NCBI RefSeq assembly: GCF_029227915.1
Contig: NC_079885.1
Location: forward strand, 22,321,001-22,385,000
Source of the DNA: Hydractinia symbiolongicarpus
Lineage: Eukaryota; Cnidaria; Hydrozoa; Anthoathecata; Hydractiniidae
Reading direction: 5' to 3'
DNA length: 64,000 bases
Part shown: piece after piece, positions 60,017 through 64,000 of the stretch
Layout: every line of letters begins with the position of its first letter
How positions within the stretch are numbered: the stretch's first letter is position 1
Translations under genes and position numbers: made by a program
Notes under the pieces: model-generated
The model's database searches: none
The model's input: only the letters and a program-made list of their open reading frames with translations
Told to the model about the DNA's origin: nothing

Positions 60017-62941
60017 ATGAATTTAAGTTCGTTGCGTACGTACATTGGTGGTTCATTTTTCAGATTATTTGGAATATTCTCATATTTGCCTGCAACGAGA
60101 CCAGCAGATAACATTATGGATCTATCTCCCGCTGAAACCAAGTAAGTATATAACTTTTAGCCAGCAAGGTGGTGGCTATCCCTAACCCTAACTCTAACCC
60201 TTTGTTTTCCTTTTATTCATAAAATTTGTGAACAAAAGTAAGGCCTCCGTTTACCCCAGAATCTACTAGCTGGCCTTAATAACAAGTTTCAATGTTGATG
60301 TTGATGTTGATTGGGGGGAATACTCACACATCTGTTGAAACAACCTGAAAAATGGCAGGCAATAAAATGCAGCATTTGGTGGATAGATAGATAGATGTGC
60401 ATATTTTACATGGCTAGCCTCACTAATATCGAGGGATATACCCTGTCTATTACTTCAGGGTCCTAGAGTATTTAATGATTTTGTGTTATTCAAAATTGTT
60501 TATCACAGATGACTTCTATGAACTGATTTCAGCGCAAACAAAAATTGTATGCTGATCAATATATTGATAATAAAGCAAATCCTGATACTGCAACATTAGC
60601 TATATGTTGCCTGAAAACTGAACTGAACTGCGAAATGTGTGGAACATTTTAATTTGGGAGCCTAAAATTATCATTGTGACGCATATATGTCCCGCGGGCA
60701 CATTTGCAGTGACGTATATGTACGTCCCGTGAGATCAATAATTATTTAAGGCATAAGTATAAAAAAACGGTGTGATCTTATAAAATGCTTGTAATTTACT
60801 AAAACTTTATATTGATACATTAATGTAAACATTTTTACAAAGTTTAGGTGATTAAAAAAAATGATTTTTTTCCTATATATACTTGTGCCTAACTCTATAC
60901 GATTCTTAGTTTTTTCTCCTAAAAGAGATCCCGAACCTAAATTCTCCTAAAATTGCAAAATTTTAAAGTTGTGTCCACCCTGTTGAAACATTTCTTAAAG
61001 AAATATTGCAATGTTTAGCCTGTAGTAAGGTTTTTTTAAGCAGCCTTCATTTGTGTATTGATCAACATCATTTTGTGTTTAGGGTAGCTACTTTTGCTAT
61101 GAGCTGATTTTGGTTTCCCGAAGCACAATTTGGTAGTGCTTTGGGAGTGGTTAGAACTAAAGTTGGTTATACTGGTGGAAAAACAAAGTTTCCAACGTAT
61201 CACAATTTGTATGTATTATTATTAATATTCATTATTATTTTTCATTACCAGATTTGTGTTGGTTTCTAATAAAGAAATTTTTGTAATTTTAACATTATTT
61301 ACACACAATTCTTCAAAGTAGTCACACAACTGTATGTTGAACTTTTGCCTGATTCTTTGGTACACTTCTAAATAAAAACGCTAAAAGCGGCTTTGTAAAT
61401 TTCAAATTATAGCTTTACCGTTACAGATATTATCATCTATATAATATTTAATTCAAGTTAAGCCTAAATTAATAACATTATATGTTTCAATGTGGTTCCA
61501 TCACATTAAGTTATAAATCTCCACAAGTCAGAACTTTGTTTTCGCAACTAATAAATCATAATAGGCGGTGGCCATTTTCTTACCTCACCATTATGGCTAT
61601 ATTTTTTTTAGAGCTAATCACACAGAAACTCTTCAGTTGGAATATAATCCAAAAGTGACTGATTACAGAAAACTGTTGGATATATTCTGGACAAACCATA
61701 ACCCAGCTGCAATCAACAGACCACAGTACATGTCTGCCATTTTTTACCATGACAATGAACAAAAAGACCTGGCAGAAAAGACCATGGCAGAACATCAGAA
61801 GACACTTGCTCGAAAAATACAAACACAGATTTTACCAGCAGATGTTTTTTATGATGCTGAAGGGTGAGTTTTGTTGTTCTGATTGAAAGCAAAGGTAAAC
61901 CAACCAATTTCGGTTTCCTGATGTTGTGACATAGTTTTATTAAGTAGGGTTTGATCCAAAAATTCTGGACTATAGCGGTTTGGGTCCCATATGGAATTGG
62001 TATAGGATATCCTGTAGGGAAAATTGAGTTTGCATGTCTTCTCTTATAAGAGTTAATAAATGCATTATATTTCTGTTGCATTGGAAAATTTAAGTTAAAA
62101 TTTTATTGTGACGTAGCCTTATATTGTTTAAATGTTTGCGTACAACCATTCAGGACAAGAATGTGTGATAATTAAGCCTGACCTGCAATGGCAAGACTAG
62201 GAAATGAAGATATCGTTTTTGCAAAAATAAGACTCACAAATATAGAGGGATCTACCCTGTCTATTTCCAGGATGGGACATGGCTTAAATTGGTAGTCCTA
62301 GAGTATATTATACTCGCCCATATTGAATCGTCGCCAAGGAATTGAACCCCAATCTACTGCACAAAGTACGAGAGTTGTAACCACTAAGCTACGGCGTTAC
62401 AAAACTTGTCCAATTAAAGCATTACAATCTTTCATCTAACAAACCTTTATAAACCTTTCCAGCTTCTAACTTGCCCTTTCCTTAAGTCAGTTTTGAAATT
62501 CACTTCAGTGACTGATAAATAATATAACCCTCTTGCTAGACATATTTGGATATGTGTCTTTTTAAAGTCTTCTATTTCCCTTTAGTTCCCGTTAATAGCA
62601 TATTCCAATTGATTATGGAGTGATTGGAAGTGAATACAAAAAATTGTTGCAAAATTTTTACTTTTTTCCGGATGATTGTATATTTTCACAATTCTAGATA
62701 CCATCAGAAATATTTGCTTCGACGTCATACGACAATCTTTAAAAGTTTAAATTTATCGGAGCAAGAAATAATCAAATCCACAGTCGCTGCAAGATTGAAC
62801 GGTTACCTCAATGGTCATGGAAGCATTAAAAGTTTAATGGAAGAACTTCCAAGTTGGCAATTGAACGAGAAGCAAAACAATGCTATTATAAGTGTGGCCG
62901 AAAAAAAGAATTGCGCTGGAGGCTATTGCGGTGTTCGATAA
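60017..62941 (+). CDS. MSRA: Peptide methionine sulfoxide reductase A, predicted selenoprotein
   Basis: Reduces methionine-S-sulfoxide, free or in proteins. Exons 60017-60141, 61083-61208, 61612-61863 and 62698-62941 have GT-AG borders, and every intron is in phase 2. The product is 248 residues. In exon 2 the MsrA active site GCFWxxE reads S-(TGA)-FWFPE: the in-frame TGA at 61105-61107 is codon 50, exactly the catalytic Cys, with Glu55 in the right place. Then come GVVRTKVGYTGG, PTYHNL, HTETLQLEYNP (exon 3), AEGYHQKYL (exon 4) and a C-terminal CAGGYC (Cys240, Cys245), candidates for resolving Cys. No other stop interrupts the frame, and a SECIS-like hairpin lies downstream. I therefore read TGA as selenocysteine. 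The basic N-terminus (Arg7, Arg16, Arg27) could be mitochondrial. Alternative: a nonsense allele or pseudogene, unlikely given the rest. Confidence 0.92.
60180..60200. repeat. Short interstitial telomere-like repeat (CCCTAA)n
   Basis: CCCTAACCCTAACTCTAACC in MsrA intron 1, matching the metazoan telomere motif for about three and a half units. Confidence 0.75.
60382..60475 (-). mobile_element. 5'-truncated SINE copy in MsrA intron 1
   Basis: Minus strand: AAATACTCTAGGACCCTGAA, AATAGACAGGGTATATCCCT, GAGGCTAGCCATGTAAAATA, TGCACATCTATCTATC. It is the 3' half of the same SINE family with its (ATCT)n tail; the tRNA-like head is missing. Confidence 0.8.
62231..62403 (-). mobile_element. tRNA-derived SINE with intact pol III boxes, in MsrA intron 3
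   Basis: Minus strand, about 170 bp: GTAGCTTAGTGGTTACAACT (A box) and GGGGTTCAATTCC (B box), then ATATACTCTAGGACTACCAA, AAGCCATGTCCCATCCTGGA, AATAGACAGGGTAGATCCCT. The head is tRNA-like but does not fold into a true tRNA gene. This copy has the clearest family structure in the window. Confidence 0.85.
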
Positions 62942-63349
62942 TTCGATAGCATCTAATCCTGACTTGAAGCTGTTCAAGCTATTGTTAGTTGCCATTTTGC
63001 TTTGGCGAGGGTATCTTAAACAAACATAGTAATGGGTGTAGTTCGAAATGCGTCTTAAAACTTGCACCGCGCTATTTTGATTCCATAACTTTTTTATGGG
63101 TTTATTACCTAAGTAAACATTTAGTTAAAAAGTGTGTGTACTTATGTCAAAATATGTAATACTCCTGCTTTGAGCCTAACTCTTTTTCTCTGTAATTTCT
63201 TAAAAAATCCGGCTAGTTTTTCTAGTCCAACTGATTTTAGATGAATTACTACCAGCTATTTACGTACACTTTCGATACTAAATTCGATTTTATCACAGTC
63301 CCTTTAAATTAACATGTTTATAATTTGTGTATATATTACAATAACCTTA

Positions 63350-63420
63350 GTGATATTTACAAGTTTATGATATAGAGATACTGAAAACACGAAAAAGGTA
63401 TCTTTATTGATGTATGTAAA
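63350..63420 (+). promoter_or_regulatory. Candidate SECIS element in the MsrA 3' UTR
   Basis: SECIS hairpins recruit SBP2 and the Sec elongation factor so that UGA is read as selenocysteine. Here the non-Watson-Crick core is ATGA (63367-63370) against TGAT (63408-63411). Helix 2 is ATAGAGATAC (63372-63381) against GTATCTTTAT (63398-63407), ten consecutive pairs with one G-U. The apical loop (63382-63397) holds AAAA at 63384-63387, about 13 nt after ATGA, as required for the unpaired AA. Below the core TTTACA (about 63355-63360) can pair with TGTAAA (63415-63420) as helix 1. It lies 425 nt after the MsrA stop, a normal distance. A form I SECIS is likely, judged from manual folding only. Confidence 0.78.
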
Positions 63421-64000
63421 ATGCTACTTGAAATATATCATGAAAATTCAAAATTATTAGCTTTGAGCTTTCTATTTAGAACTTCAACGTGTAAGTGGGA
63501 CCACGAGAAAGAAAAAGAAAACAGCTGTAGTTAGAAACTACCGATATGTTACGCTTAGATTGTTTGCTAGATCGCTGTGAAATTAGGTCTTATGCTTCTT
63601 AAAAAATTTTGATGGCAAGGTTTGTATAATTGAAAACCCGATTTTACGAAACAAGTAGTTACCAGCGTATACTACACGGGATGTATTAGTAAAAATGGTG
63701 TCCTGTCTGCAAAATACAATTTTGATCAGCTGATCCTGATGTTCAACCTCGTCCCCAGGGTCTTGGGGACGAGGTTGCCTGATGTCATGTTTTTTTTTAC
63801 TGTGGTGCAAGTATTAGTGGATGATTACCTGTAATGGTGACAGATATTAAAAATCGAATTAAGGTTTGGCCATTATTTAAACTTTTATAGTCGTGCTACG
63901 GAAACACGAAATTGAAAAAATCTTGTTATTAACCCTCGCCCCTCTAATTTCAGAAAAATCATTTTCTTTTAAATTTTTTACGTACCGATAGTTTACGAGT
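63421..64000. other. Downstream of MsrA, no further gene seen
   Basis: Holds the rest of the possible MsrA 3' UTR. No AATAAA is seen; ATTAAA at 63846-63851 is a weak candidate poly(A) signal. A mini-palindrome lies at 63744-63777. Confidence 0.45.
63744..63777. mobile_element. 34-bp palindrome flanked by an 8-bp direct repeat
   Basis: CAACCTCGTCCCCA and its exact complement TGGGGACGAGGTTG with a 6-nt loop. CCTGATGT occurs directly on both sides (63735-63742 and 63778-63785), looking like an 8-bp target duplication. The arm sequence is related to the hairpins at 27641 and 34455. Confidence 0.7.

Noticed and set aside
62231-62403. A second true tRNA gene
   Set aside because: A and B boxes are present, but the acceptor stem does not close and the sequence continues into the shared SINE body.
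60017-62941. MsrA as a pseudogene because of the in-frame TGA
   Set aside because: There is no other stop or frameshift in four exons, splice sites and phases are consistent, the TGA is exactly at the catalytic Cys, and a SECIS-like hairpin follows.
63230-63300. Alternative SECIS around ATGA at about 63239
   Set aside because: No complementary downstream arm with TGA could be found there, unlike the structure at 63367-63411.

Overview
The window looks like one stretch of a nuclear genome from an animal, most likely a cnidarian and plausibly a hydrozoan. It is strongly A+T-rich and has spliced genes with GT-AG introns. It carries a metazoan-type tRNA-Glu, DIRS-like and non-LTR retrotransposons, tRNA-derived SINEs, many small palindromic DNA elements and long microsatellites. 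The taxonomic guess is inference; no marker gene here fixes the species.

Layout. 1-15 kb is gene-poor: a decayed DIRS-like retrotransposon on the minus strand (about 1-3.6 kb), a 5'-truncated LINE (4.6-5.45 kb), a 16-bp minisatellite (7.25-7.6 kb), and an RTE-like LINE fragment between a 402-bp (ACAG)n tract and a 207-bp (TAAT)n tract (12.6-14.0 kb). 15-36.3 kb is a locally duplicated region with five minus-strand copies of an unrecognised small four-transmembrane protein gene. Three copies are open (15.5, 25.9 and 31.8 kb) and two are damaged (22.9 and 35.9 kb). Each of copies 1-4 has the same upstream block, and copies 3 and 4 have a short divergent ORF beginning with a signal-peptide-like segment.

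38.9-63.4 kb is the conserved gene block. On the minus strand are a peroxisomal CoA diphosphatase (NUDT7-like, ending SKL), a NIT1 deaminated-glutathione amidase and a mitochondrial m-AAA protease (AFG3L2). I could follow AFG3L2 through 16 phase-consistent exons (746 codons plus stop), including one GC-AG intron and a 1.7-kb minisatellite inside an intron. A tRNA-Glu(UUC) follows at 59.5 kb (minus). Then comes a plus-strand peptide methionine sulfoxide reductase A gene of four exons.

The standout is that MsrA gene. Its catalytic cysteine codon is an in-frame TGA, all four exons join in phase 2 without any other stop, and 425 nt after the true stop there is a hairpin with the features of a eukaryotic SECIS element (ATGA / TGAT core, 10-bp helix, A-rich apical loop). 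I read it as a selenocysteine-containing MsrA. Functionally the conserved genes touch mitochondrial and peroxisomal housekeeping: methionine repair, m-AAA proteolysis, repair of glutathione side products and CoA turnover. Nothing shows that they form a regulated unit.
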